Below, one piece after another: positions 43,166 to 51,460 of a stretch of DNA of 64,000 nucleotides; the stretch's first letter is position 1, and each line of letters starts with the position of its first letter. This DNA comes from JAAYXE01 sp964391195 (GTDB lineage: Bacteria; Chloroflexota; Anaerolineae; Anaerolineales; UBA4823). The position numbers were made by a program, and so were the translations under genes. Under the pieces are notes generated by a model. That model was not told the DNA's origin. It saw only the letters and a list, made by a program, of their open reading frames with translations, and did no database searches. The DNA is taken from assembly GCA_964391195.1 (NCBI GenBank), contig CAYMLG010000012.1, forward strand, positions 1 to 64,000, written 5' to 3'.

Positions 43166-44253
43166 GGCGTCTGGCAGTCTTTCTGCTGGGGTTGGCGCTG
43201 CTCGTCGGGGGGTGTTCTTCTTTCGGTTTGGGGCTCCCGCCGGAAGATCCCCCGGCTGCGGGCAGCGCCAGGGCGACCAGCTCGCCGGCTCCTTCGCCGG
43301 TCCGCAGCCCCACGCAGGCCGGGCGGGCGCCGGCCGAGCTCACGCCTACAGCGGCCGCGCAGGCGGCGGTTTCCACGGCAACCCGGCTCCCCTCCGCCAC
43401 CGCCGGCCCAGCCGGTGACCCGGCGCCCGCCGCCACTCCCAGTCCGACGCCCTGCCTGGCTGAGGAGTGCCTCATCACCGGCGCCTTTTTCTTTTCGCGC
43501 CCGATCGCCCCGCCGGGGGTCGATACGATCGATCCCAGCTATCGCTTTGGAAGCACGCAGGGCGGGCAGCGCGATCCGCACCACGGGGTGGAGTTCTTGA
43601 ACCCCAGCGGCACACCGGTGTTGGCGGCGGCGGATGGGGAAGTGGTGGTCGCCGGCGACGACCGGGTGCAATTTTACGGGCTGTATTCCTACTTCTACGG
43701 GAATCTGGTGGTGGTGAAGCACCGCCTGCCCGGGCTGCAGGAGCCGCTCTACACCCTGTACGGGCATTTGTCGGAAATCATGGTTAAGGAAGGGCAGCAG
43801 GTGAGCCGCGGGCAAGAGATCGGCAAAGTGGGGATGAGCGGGATCGCTACCGGCAGCCATCTGCACTTCGAGGTGCGTTACGGAGAAAACCTGTACCTGC
43901 GGTCGAGCAACCCTGAACTCTGGCTGCAGCCCCACTCGTCCGCTGGCGGAGCGCTGAACGGCGGGATGGCGGCGCGGGTTGTGGACGGGGCAGGCAACCC
44001 GCTGGAGATCGACAGCGTGGTCCTCCAGCATCTGCCCGCCCCAGATCAGGCGGCGGATTACGAGCTGTACCTGGGCCCTTACGAAGAGAAAGCTCTGCTG
44101 GGGCAGGAGCCGTATAGGGAGAACCTGGCGGCGGGGGACCTGGAGCCAGGTTGGTATCGCCTGAACTTTGCCTATCGCGGCGTGCAGCAGCGAGTGTTTG
44201 AAGTCAGGCCCGGGGCGCTGACGGTTTTGACCATCACAATCGAAGGACCCTGA
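43162..44253 (+). CDS. M23-family lipoprotein with Asp-to-Glu zinc ligand
   Basis: A 363-residue exported lipoprotein with lipobox LLVGGCSS and a Ser/Thr/Ala-rich linker. The M23 domain (about 130-270) has HHGVEF where family members usually read HxGxD, so a glutamate replaces the zinc-ligand aspartate; the HLHFEVR motif is intact. A C-terminal beta domain of about 90 residues follows. The start is TTG 43162, overlapping the ftcD stop (TTGA), with a GGAGGA site upstream. It is distinct from the M23A trio. Confidence 0.85.
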   Translation: MRRLAVFLLGLALLVGGCSSFGLGLPPEDPPAAGSARATSSPAPSPVRSPTQAGRAPAELTPTAAAQAAVSTATRLPSATAGPAGDPAPAATPSPTPCLAEECLITGAFFFSRPIAPPGVDTIDPSYRFGSTQGGQRDPHHGVEFLNPSGTPVLAAADGEVVVAGDDRVQFYGLYSYFYGNLVVVKHRLPGLQEPLYTLYGHLSEIMVKEGQQVSRGQEIGKVGMSGIATGSHLHFEVRYGENLYLRSSNPELWLQPHSSAGGALNGGMAARVVDGAGNPLEIDSVVLQHLPAPDQAADYELYLGPYEEKALLGQEPYRENLAAGDLEPGWYRLNFAYRGVQQRVFEVRPGALTVLTITIEGP

Positions 44254-44311
44254 GCCTTCCCATGTGGACCCGCGGGGATAAACTCTTTCGTTCAGGAAAA
44301 AGGGGCTTGTG

Positions 44312-46168
44312 GTGATACGGATCCTGTCTTTGATTCTACTGGCAGCACTGCTGTTGGCGGCCTGTGGGGTTGTTCCGCCGGTGGGAGGCGACCCGGTAGC
44401 CGGTTTGCCGCCCACGCGCACGCCGTTCCAGCCACTGCCGCCGACCGAGCCCGGTATGGCGCCACAGGCGTTGTTCCCAGCCCCAGCGGTTCAAACCCCG
44501 CTTCCGCTGCCTCCCATCGTGGACCTTTACCCCCCGCCGGCGGAGACTGCCGCACCTGAGTTGGTTGAGATCGAGACCGAGCCGCCCACCCGGGAGGCCG
44601 AGCCGGCACAGCCCGGTGCAGCGAGTGAAACCGCCTTCCCTTCCCCCAGCCCAGTCGCTGCGACGGCGACGCAGCCGCCGGAGGCGCCGGTCGTGGCAGC
44701 GAACAGGCTGTGGGTGGACCCTCGGTTGCCGGCCGGAGTGCAAACCATGCTGGCGCTCCCCCCGGGTTGGGCGCTGGCCAATGCGGCCGAAGATGCGGAC
44801 GGGCGGCTGGTCCCCGGAGGGGATGGGGCGCTGGGCGCCTGGGTGTACGCCCTGGTGACCCCGTTCGCCTCCCTGGACCAGGGGGTGAGCGCGGCTGAGC
44901 TGTCCGCAGCCTGGCGCGGTGAAGCGGCGGGCGCATACGCCGGCCGGCCGCTGCTGGTGGATGAGAACACGCTGGGGGTGTTCACCGCGGTGTGGGGCGC
45001 CCCGGCGGAAGGGGCGGTGCGGGTGCTGCCGGTAGAAGAACTGCTGCCCGTCGCATGGGGCAGCTCCCCATCCTGGGCGATCGTGCCTTTCGAGCGGTTG
45101 GAGCCGCGCTGGAAGGTGTTGGAGATCGACGGCAAGTCCCCCCTGCGTAAAGATTTCGACCCGGCGGGCTGGCCCCTGGTTGTTCCGTATTCGATCGAAG
45201 GGCGGGCGCCGGAGACGGACGGCTGGATCCCGGACGGCAACCGCAAACCCGAGCGCCTGACGGTGCTGGCGATGACCGGGGTGACGGCGCTGGTGCGGGC
45301 CACGGCTTTTACCATGGAGCGGCAGGGCATCCAGTATCCAGGATTGGACGTGGCCCCCTTCCTGCAAGCGGCGGACATCACGCATATCAGCAACGAGGTG
45401 CCTTTCGCCTCCGGCTGCCCATTCCCTGACCCGGTGCAGCAGGGGATGCGCTTTTGCAGCGACCCGCGCTATATTGGGCTGCTGGAAGCTGTAGGGACGG
45501 ATGTCGTGGAACTGACCGGGGACCATTTCCAGGATTGGGGCGCGGATGCAATGCTGGAGACGCTGGGCCTGTACCAGGAGCGTGGCTGGGGGTATTACGG
45601 CGGTGGGGCCGACCTGGACGAAGCCCGGAAGCCGTTCATCATAGAGCACAACGGCAACCGCCTGGCATTCATCGGCTGCAACGCCAAGGGTGGGGGGTAT
45701 GCCCAGGCCGCCCCCGGCCACCCGGGAGCGGGCGCATGTGGTAACTTCGAGTGGATCGAACAGGAGATCGCCCGCCTGCGCAGCGAGGGCTACTTGCCGA
45801 TTGTCACTTTCCAACACTTCGAGTACTATACCTACCAGGCCCAGCCGAACCAGCGCAAGGATTCTAGAGCGATGGCGGAGGCAGGCGCGGTGATCGTGAG
45901 CGGCAGCCAGGCCCATCAGCCCCAGGCGTTCGAGTTCGACGAGGGAGCCCTGATCCATTACGGGCTGGGCAACCTGTTTTTCGACCAGTACGAAGTGAGC
46001 TACGCCACCCGCCAGGGTTTTATCGATTTTCACGTCTTTTACGAGAACCGCCATATTGGGACGGAACTGCTGCCGATTTTGTTCATCGATTACGCTCGCC
46101 CGCGGGTGATGACCGCCGAGGAGCGGAACGAACTGCTGCGAGCGGTGTTTTCGGCCAGCGGATGGTAA
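44312..46168 (+). CDS. CapA-family (PGA_cap) lipoprotein
   Basis: A 619-residue exported protein with a signal peptide and LLLAAC lipobox, a long Pro/Ala/Glu-rich linker (about 25-130), an uncharacterised middle region (about 130-310), and a C-terminal CapA/PgsA metallophosphatase-like domain. Family segments visible are DITHISNEVPF, GTDVVELTGDH, IGCN, PIVTFQHFEYY, SGSQAHQPQ and YGLGNLFFDQ. CapA proteins act in polyglutamate capsule or cell-surface polymer handling; no other cap genes are near. Two GTG codons are possible starts; 44312 has better spacing to AAAAAGGGG. Confidence 0.85.
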   Translation: MIRILSLILLAALLLAACGVVPPVGGDPVAGLPPTRTPFQPLPPTEPGMAPQALFPAPAVQTPLPLPPIVDLYPPPAETAAPELVEIETEPPTREAEPAQPGAASETAFPSPSPVAATATQPPEAPVVAANRLWVDPRLPAGVQTMLALPPGWALANAAEDADGRLVPGGDGALGAWVYALVTPFASLDQGVSAAELSAAWRGEAAGAYAGRPLLVDENTLGVFTAVWGAPAEGAVRVLPVEELLPVAWGSSPSWAIVPFERLEPRWKVLEIDGKSPLRKDFDPAGWPLVVPYSIEGRAPETDGWIPDGNRKPERLTVLAMTGVTALVRATAFTMERQGIQYPGLDVAPFLQAADITHISNEVPFASGCPFPDPVQQGMRFCSDPRYIGLLEAVGTDVVELTGDHFQDWGADAMLETLGLYQERGWGYYGGGADLDEARKPFIIEHNGNRLAFIGCNAKGGGYAQAAPGHPGAGACGNFEWIEQEIARLRSEGYLPIVTFQHFEYYTYQAQPNQRKDSRAMAEAGAVIVSGSQAHQPQAFEFDEGALIHYGLGNLFFDQYEVSYATRQGFIDFHVFYENRHIGTELLPILFIDYARPRVMTAEERNELLRAVFSASGW

Positions 46169-46196
46169 TGCAAATCAACAATCGTGGAGAATACCG

Positions 46197-46751
46197 ATGA
46201 CCATTAAGCCAGACCATTGGATCAAGAAGATGGCACTCGAGTATGGGATGATCGAGCCTTTTGTAGATAGCCAGATGAGGAATGGGGTGATTTCCTACGG
46301 CGTGTCATCCTACGGCTATGATATCCGGGTTGCCGACGAGTTCAAGATTTTCACCAACGTGTACTCTGCGGTGGTGGATCCCAAGGACTTCAACCCGAAG
46401 TCGATGGTGGATTTTCAGGGCGAAGTGTGTGTCATCCCGCCCAACTCGTTTGCGCTGGCCAGGACGGTGGAGTACTTCCGCATCCCCCGCAATGTGCTCA
46501 CCATTTGTCTGGGCAAGAGCACCTACGCACGCTGCGGCATTATTGTCAACGTCACGCCCTTCGAGCCGGAGTGGGAGGGGTTCGTGACGCTGGAGATTTC
46601 GAACACCACGCCGCTGCCGGCGAAGATTTATGCCAATGAAGGCATCGCCCAGGTATTGTTCTTCGAAGCGGATGAGGTGTGCCAGGTATCCTACGCGGAT
46701 AAGAAGGGCAAGTACCAGGGGCAGCAGGCGATCGTACTGCCAAAGCTGTAG
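46197..46751 (+). CDS. dcd: dCTP deaminase
   Basis: A 184-residue dCTP deaminase, which makes dUTP from dCTP for thymidylate synthesis. Family motifs: ISYGVSSYGYDIRV near the N-terminus, GKSTYARCGIIVNVTPFEPEWEGFVTLE with the catalytic glutamate, and NEGIAQVLFFEAD. Length fits the family. GGAGAATACCG supports ATG 46197. It converges on thrB with five bases between stop codons. Confidence 0.96.
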   Translation: MTIKPDHWIKKMALEYGMIEPFVDSQMRNGVISYGVSSYGYDIRVADEFKIFTNVYSAVVDPKDFNPKSMVDFQGEVCVIPPNSFALARTVEYFRIPRNVLTICLGKSTYARCGIIVNVTPFEPEWEGFVTLEISNTTPLPAKIYANEGIAQVLFFEADEVCQVSYADKKGKYQGQQAIVLPKL

Positions 46752-46756
46752 CCGGG

Positions 46757-47692
46757 TCAGTCGAAAGACACCATCGCGCCGTGGGGGATGGAGGTCAGGT
46801 GGTAGGGGCGGGCGGCGAGACCGGCCTGCTGGAAAGCGCCTACCATCGCCTGGGAAATATTCTCCGGGTCAGCCTCCCCGGTGAAAGCGATGATGCCCGG
46901 CCCGGCGCCGGAGAGGGCGGCTGCGGCAGCGCCGGCAGCAAGGGCGGCCGCGATCGCGCCTCGCGCCCCGGGGATGAGCTGCAAGCGGTAGGGTTGGTGC
47001 AGGCGGTCGTCCATCACCTGTGACAGCAGAGCCAGGTCGTTCTTTCGCAGGGCTTCGACGACCAGGGCCGTCCGGCCGGTGTTATAAATCGCATCGGCCA
47101 GCGGCACCTGTCGGGGCAGGGCGAGGCGCGCCTCCTGGGTGGAGAGTTTGAATTTGGGGACGACAACCACCACCGGAATGGGCGGGGCGTCTACCCGGTA
47201 GGTGAGCATTTCCGGTGGTGAGGCCGGTGAGCCGCCGTTGCCGGGCGGCAGGGGGATGCTGACGACCAGGCCGCCATACAGGGCAGGGGCGGCGTTATCC
47301 GCGTGACCTTCTATTTCGGTCGCCAGTTGGAGGAGCTGCCCCTCGGTGAGCGGACCCTTCAGCAGGGCATTGGCGCCGAGCAGCCCGGCGAGGGTCGCTG
47401 CGGCGCTGGAGCCCAGGCCGGCGCCGATTGGAATATGGTTGTCACATTCAACGCGCAGCCCCTTGGGCGCCGGCGCCCCGACCTGCGCATACAGGTGCAG
47501 CGCGGCACGGAGAATGGGGTTGCGCCGGCCGCGCGGCAGGTAGTTCTCCCCTTCGCCGCGCAGCTCAACCTGAAAACCATCTGGGATGGGGGTAAAGCTG
47601 ACCTGGTTCCACAGGTCGAGGGCGAGGCCCAGGCAGTCGAAGCCGGGGCCGAGGTTGGCGGTGGTGGCCGGGACGCGAACGGTAATCGACAA
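46757..47692 (-). CDS. thrB: Homoserine kinase
   Basis: A 311-residue GHMP kinase that phosphorylates L-homoserine in threonine synthesis. The GHMP nucleotide loop is PIGAGLGSSAAA and the N-terminal VRVPATTANLGPGFDCLGLAL is typical of ThrB. The start is TTG 47692, preceded by AGGAAGG. It follows threonine synthase by 27 bases in one operon. The combination of ThrB and ThrC, plus threonine aldolase at 56778, gives a local threonine and glycine theme. Confidence 0.95.
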   Translation of the reverse strand: MSITVRVPATTANLGPGFDCLGLALDLWNQVSFTPIPDGFQVELRGEGENYLPRGRRNPILRAALHLYAQVGAPAPKGLRVECDNHIPIGAGLGSSAAATLAGLLGANALLKGPLTEGQLLQLATEIEGHADNAAPALYGGLVVSIPLPPGNGGSPASPPEMLTYRVDAPPIPVVVVVPKFKLSTQEARLALPRQVPLADAIYNTGRTALVVEALRKNDLALLSQVMDDRLHQPYRLQLIPGARGAIAAALAAGAAAAALSGAGPGIIAFTGEADPENISQAMVGAFQQAGLAARPYHLTSIPHGAMVSFD

Positions 47693-47719
47693 ACAAACCT
47701 TCCTAATAACAATAAAAAG

Positions 47720-48781
47720 TCATGCCGCCGGGCGGAGGATATGATCCTCCAGGGCGTTGATGCTGGGAGGCAGGACGAGCGGGGCTGCCATGCGCCGGGT
47801 GATGATATCGGCGTCTTTCAGGCCATGCCCGGTGCACACGGCGACGACGCGCCGGCCCTGGAGCCGTATCTTCCCCTGCTGCACCTGCTGGGCCAGCCCC
47901 GCCAGCCCGGCGGCGGAGGCCGGCTCCACCCACACCCCTTCCGCGGCCAGGCGTCCCTGCATGGCCAGGATCTGCTCATCGCTCACGGCGATAATCTCCC
48001 CTTGCGACTCCTCGGCCGCCTGCAGGGCCTGCTCACCGCGGGCCGGACGGCCGATGCGGATGGCCGTCGCCACAGTTTCGGGGTGTTCGACCGGCCTGCC
48101 GGTGACCAGGGGGGCGGCGCCGGCCGCTTGCACCCCCAACAGGCGGGGGAGGCCGCAGCCGGTGTGCCGGTGGTACTGGCGGAAGCCCATCCAATAGGCG
48201 GTGATATTGCCCGCATTGCCCACGGGCAGGCAGAGCAGGTCGGGCGCTTCGCCGAGCGCATCGCAGATCTCGAAGGCCGCAGTTTTCTGGCCCTCCAGGC
48301 GGTACGGGTTGAGAGAATTGACCAGCGCAATGGGGTGTTTCTGGGTGAGCTCGACCACCAGGGTCAGGGCGTCGTCGAAAGAGCCTTCGATCTGGATCAC
48401 TTCGGCCCCATAAGCGACGGCCCCGGCCAGCTTGCCGGCAGCTACCTTCCCCTGGGGGATGAGCACGATCGCCCGCATCCCCGCCCGGGCAGCATAGGCG
48501 GCTGCGGAGGCGGCCGTGTTGCCGGTGGAAGCGCAGATCACCGTCTGCACCCCGCGGCCGGCGGCTTCGCTGATGGCCGCCGTCATCCCCCGGTCTTTGA
48601 ACGAGCCGGTGGGGTTGAGCCCCTCGTATTTGACGAACAGCTCGAACCCGCCGCCCAACTCTGCGGCCAGCCGCGGCATGGGGATGAGCGGAGTGCTGCC
48701 TTCCAGCAGGCTGATGGTGATGGAGTGGGGCGGAAGATCCAGCAAATGCCCGTATTGGTCGATTATGCCGTTATGTGTCAT
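47720..48781 (-). CDS. thrC: Threonine synthase
   Basis: A 353-residue PLP enzyme that converts O-phosphohomoserine to threonine. The PLP lysine is Lys62 in GLNPTGSFKDRG; the phosphate-binding loop is LPVGNAGNITAYW. ATG 48781 is chosen because homology starts there, although the frame remains open into the upstream palindrome region. It is the second-to-last gene of the methyltransferase-ThrB run; a 54-base palindrome lies between it and the methyltransferase gene. Confidence 0.95.
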   Translation of the reverse strand: MTHNGIIDQYGHLLDLPPHSITISLLEGSTPLIPMPRLAAELGGGFELFVKYEGLNPTGSFKDRGMTAAISEAAGRGVQTVICASTGNTAASAAAYAARAGMRAIVLIPQGKVAAGKLAGAVAYGAEVIQIEGSFDDALTLVVELTQKHPIALVNSLNPYRLEGQKTAAFEICDALGEAPDLLCLPVGNAGNITAYWMGFRQYHRHTGCGLPRLLGVQAAGAAPLVTGRPVEHPETVATAIRIGRPARGEQALQAAEESQGEIIAVSDEQILAMQGRLAAEGVWVEPASAAGLAGLAQQVQQGKIRLQGRRVVAVCTGHGLKDADIITRRMAAPLVLPPSINALEDHILRPAA

Positions 48782-48881
48782 CAGATGCACCCTAAACGTG
48801 GCAGGCAACCTCCCCCTGCCTGCCAGCAGTTGAATTCTATCACGGCTGATTGATATTCCCATCAGCAGGGGTGACGCGGCA

Positions 48882-48935
48882 TGTAGGATGTGGGCGCGGG
48901 TGGGCTGCACAGCCCACCCGCGCCCACATCCTACA
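48882..48935. repeat. 54-base near-perfect palindrome
   Basis: A perfect 26-bp inverted repeat (48882-48907 and 48910-48935) with a two-base centre. It opens TGTAGGATGTGGGCGCGGG. It lies between the DNA methyltransferase stop and threonine synthase start. There is no T-tract, so it is not a standard terminator; a REP-like or MITE-like element is more likely. The rest of the 177-base gap holds no gene. Confidence 0.9.
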
Positions 48936-48958
48936 CCCCATCCTTGAGAGGAATTGGT

Positions 48959-49861
48959 TCAATCTTCCCGGTTGCGGGCCTGCTGCAGCCGGGCAGTCGC
49001 CAGGTCGATGTACTCCTCGTTGATGTCGTATCCGATATAGTGGCGCCCGCATCGCATGGCCGCCAGGCAGGTGGAGCCGCTGCCCACGAAGGGGTCGAGG
49101 ACGATGTCCTGCTTGAAGGTGTATAACTGCGTGAGGCGGTAGGGCAGCTCCTCGGGAAAGGGAGCCGGGTGGCCGACTTTTTTGGCCGAGACGGCCGGGA
49201 AGGTCCACACGCTCTTGGTCCATTCCAGGAAATCCTCCCGGGAGAGCGTGCTTTCTTTGCCCTTGCTCGAGCGGCGGAAGGACCCTTTGGAGAAGACGAG
49301 GATATACTCGTGGACGTCGCGCAGCACGGGGTTAGCCGCCGAACGCCAACTCCCCCAGGCGGTAGAGGCGCTGGCGCTGGCGCCCTTGTTCCAGATGATC
49401 TCCCCGCGCATCAGAAAGTTGAGGTTTACCATCTGCGTGATGATATAGCTGTGCAATGGCAGGTACGGTTTGCGGCCCAGGTTGGCGATGTTGATGCAGG
49501 CTCGCCCGCCGGGGACCAGGACGCGATAGGTCTCTCGCCAGACCCGCTCTAACAGCCCCAGGTATTCGTCCAGGTTCAGGTCCTGGTCGTACTCCTTGGC
49601 GGCGTTGTACGGCGGCGAGGTCACCATGAGATGGACGCTGTTATCAGGCAGTTCGTCCATCGTTTCACTGGATTTGCAGAACAACCGGTCGAGGAATTGG
49701 GGAGGCACAGGGGTCTCCACCTGCTTTACCGGCTTTTCCCCCTCGACATCTTCGTACAGGCGGCTGTTGTAGAACCTGGAAGCATCGTGAGAAATGCGAC
49801 CGGGCGTTCCAAAGGCGCTGGTTTCTGTCGTCGCTCGTTTGCGCGGTTTCTTTGATTTCAT
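48959..49861 (-). CDS. DNA methyltransferase (N4-cytosine/N6-adenine, beta type)
   Basis: A 300-residue modification methyltransferase. The catalytic motif TSPPYN (81-86) precedes the SAM-binding motif DPFVGSGST (about 257-265), the beta-class order; SPPY favours an N4-cytosine target, but adenine is possible. A basic, low-complexity N-terminus precedes residue 60. No restriction endonuclease is adjacent, so it may be an orphan methyltransferase. ATG 49861 is chosen because the frame upstream lacks homology. It is 26 bases from comEA. Confidence 0.92.
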   Translation of the reverse strand: MKSKKPRKRATTETSAFGTPGRISHDASRFYNSRLYEDVEGEKPVKQVETPVPPQFLDRLFCKSSETMDELPDNSVHLMVTSPPYNAAKEYDQDLNLDEYLGLLERVWRETYRVLVPGGRACINIANLGRKPYLPLHSYIITQMVNLNFLMRGEIIWNKGASASASTAWGSWRSAANPVLRDVHEYILVFSKGSFRRSSKGKESTLSREDFLEWTKSVWTFPAVSAKKVGHPAPFPEELPYRLTQLYTFKQDIVLDPFVGSGSTCLAAMRCGRHYIGYDINEEYIDLATARLQQARNRED

Positions 49862-49887
49862 AGAGTCGGCTGGCTTGCTACGGTCAG

Positions 49888-50457
49888 TTATGGGATGTAG
49901 ATAAATGCCTTGATCTTGTCGAAAGTTGCCTGGCCGATGCCGGGTACATCCAGGATCGATTCGATGGAAGGGAAGGGGCCGTTCGCTTGCCGGTATGCGA
50001 CGATCTTTTCGGCCGTGGTTGGGCCGATACCGGGCAGCTTTTCCAGGTCTTCCACGAGGGCCGTGTTCAGATTGATGGGCTGCTGCATGTCCGCTGCAGC
50101 GGTGGGGGAAGGTGGATTGGAATCGGGCCCGAGGGGCGATCGGGTGGGGATCAGGGTGGGGACGCACACCTGTTCGCCGTCCTGAAGGGGGGCGGCCAAG
50201 TTAATGGCGGAGAGGTCGGCGGCTGGTTGCGCGCCGCCCGCTTCAGCCAGAGCGTCGCGCACCCGGCTGCCAACGGGAAGAGAAAAAACGCCTGGTTTGG
50301 CCACCGCGCCGGTGACGTGCACCAACAGCGGGGCCGGTGTAGGTGGCGGAAGGAGGACGACAGCCTGGCCGCGGGGCGGGCTCCCTACCAGCAAGATCAA
50401 TCCTGCTCCGAGGAGCCCCCCGACCACGCCGAAGGCCGCCTTCCACCAATCTTTCAT
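49888..50457 (-). CDS. comEA: ComEA-family competence DNA-binding protein
   Basis: A 189-residue protein anchored by one N-terminal helix (about 8-27), followed by an SLBB domain (VHVTGAVAKPGVFSLP, about 50-110), a Ser/Pro linker, and a C-terminal helix-hairpin-helix pair (INLNTALVEDLEKLPGIGPTTAEKI and VPGIGQATFDKI). ComEA binds incoming DNA at the envelope. The start at 50457 overlaps the S1-protein stop by ATGA. With ComM at the left edge it supports natural competence in this organism. Confidence 0.93.
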   Translation of the reverse strand: MKDWWKAAFGVVGGLLGAGLILLVGSPPRGQAVVLLPPPTPAPLLVHVTGAVAKPGVFSLPVGSRVRDALAEAGGAQPAADLSAINLAAPLQDGEQVCVPTLIPTRSPLGPDSNPPSPTAAADMQQPINLNTALVEDLEKLPGIGPTTAEKIVAYRQANGPFPSIESILDVPGIGQATFDKIKAFIYIP

Positions 50458-51440
50458 ACAGATGGATCGGTCAGGCGAAGGCTCAATCCCAATCGCTGCC
50501 GGGTGCCATCCACATGCAGCACACGCACCCGGATTCTTTGCCCTTCCTTGAGAATCTCGGCCGGATTCTGCACCGGGCTTTCTGGGCAAATCTCGGAGAT
50601 ATGGATGAGCCCATCCAGGCCTTCTTCCAACCGGGCGAAGGCGCCAAACTGCACCAGGCTGGTAACGGTGGCTTCGACCACCTGTCCGCTGAAATAGCGC
50701 TCCTCTGCCGTCTCCCAGGGGTTGGGGAAGAGGCGTTTGAGGCTGAGCGCTACCCGTGCCCGGTCACGGTCAACGTTAATCACGAACACATTGAGTCGTT
50801 CGCCCAGCGTCACGACATCGGACGGATGGCGAACCCTGCCCCAGGAGATTTCTGAGACGTGGATCAGGCCTTCAACACCCCCCAGGTCGACGAAGACCCC
50901 AAAATCAGTGATATTGGTGACCGTTCCGGATACAGTCTCACCAGCCTGAAGTTCGGTGAGGAGTTGGTTGCGACTTCCGGGCTTGGCCAGCGCGGCTCGT
51001 TCGGAAAATACAACTCGTCCCCGCTCGGGATCGCACTCGATCACCTTGGCGTATAAACAGCGCCCCACATATTCCGCCAGCCATTCATCAGGCTGCTCTT
51101 TGTCGGGCGGCATATCGACCAGGTGTGAGATGGGGACAAATCCCTGCAGCCCTGGGCTGCCAACCAGCAATCCCCCCCGGTTGTAGCCCGTCACTTCGAG
51201 CTCGATTACCTGGTCGCTTTCATAGAGCTCAGAGGCCTTGCTCCAGTCCACAGCGGGCTGAGGCTCTGAGGCCGGACTGGCGTTTTTCACCCGGCCGCTC
51301 CCACTCGCCGGCTCAGGCCGCCGGGGCGGAGGGCTGCTGCTTTCCCATTCTTCGTCTTCTGCCAATACCGCCTCCCACCAGGATTCGTCCATTGGCGGGG
51401 GCTCCCCTTGAAGATTACGTAGACGATGTTTCGTCACCAT
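50454..51440 (-). CDS. S1 RNA-binding domain protein (RpsA-like)
   Basis: A 328-residue protein with three S1 domains at about 85-165, 175-245 and 260-325. The second (GTVTNITDFGVFVDLGGVEGLIHVSE) and third (ATVTSLVQFGAFARLEEGLDGLIHISE) are canonical. The first 75 residues are acidic and Pro/Ser-rich. It resembles short RpsA-like proteins of Gram-positive-type bacteria that aid translation or RNA turnover. ATG 51440, preceded by AAGGTGG, is preferred to a GTG three codons upstream. Confidence 0.9.
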   Translation of the reverse strand: MVTKHRLRNLQGEPPPMDESWWEAVLAEDEEWESSSPPPRRPEPASGSGRVKNASPASEPQPAVDWSKASELYESDQVIELEVTGYNRGGLLVGSPGLQGFVPISHLVDMPPDKEQPDEWLAEYVGRCLYAKVIECDPERGRVVFSERAALAKPGSRNQLLTELQAGETVSGTVTNITDFGVFVDLGGVEGLIHVSEISWGRVRHPSDVVTLGERLNVFVINVDRDRARVALSLKRLFPNPWETAEERYFSGQVVEATVTSLVQFGAFARLEEGLDGLIHISEICPESPVQNPAEILKEGQRIRVRVLHVDGTRQRLGLSLRLTDPSV

Positions 51441-51460
51441 TAAGACCACCTTGAGGGATC

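Noticed and set aside
48959..49861. Complete restriction-modification system
   Set aside because: Only the methyltransferase is present; neighbours are comEA and thrC, so no restriction partner can be claimed.
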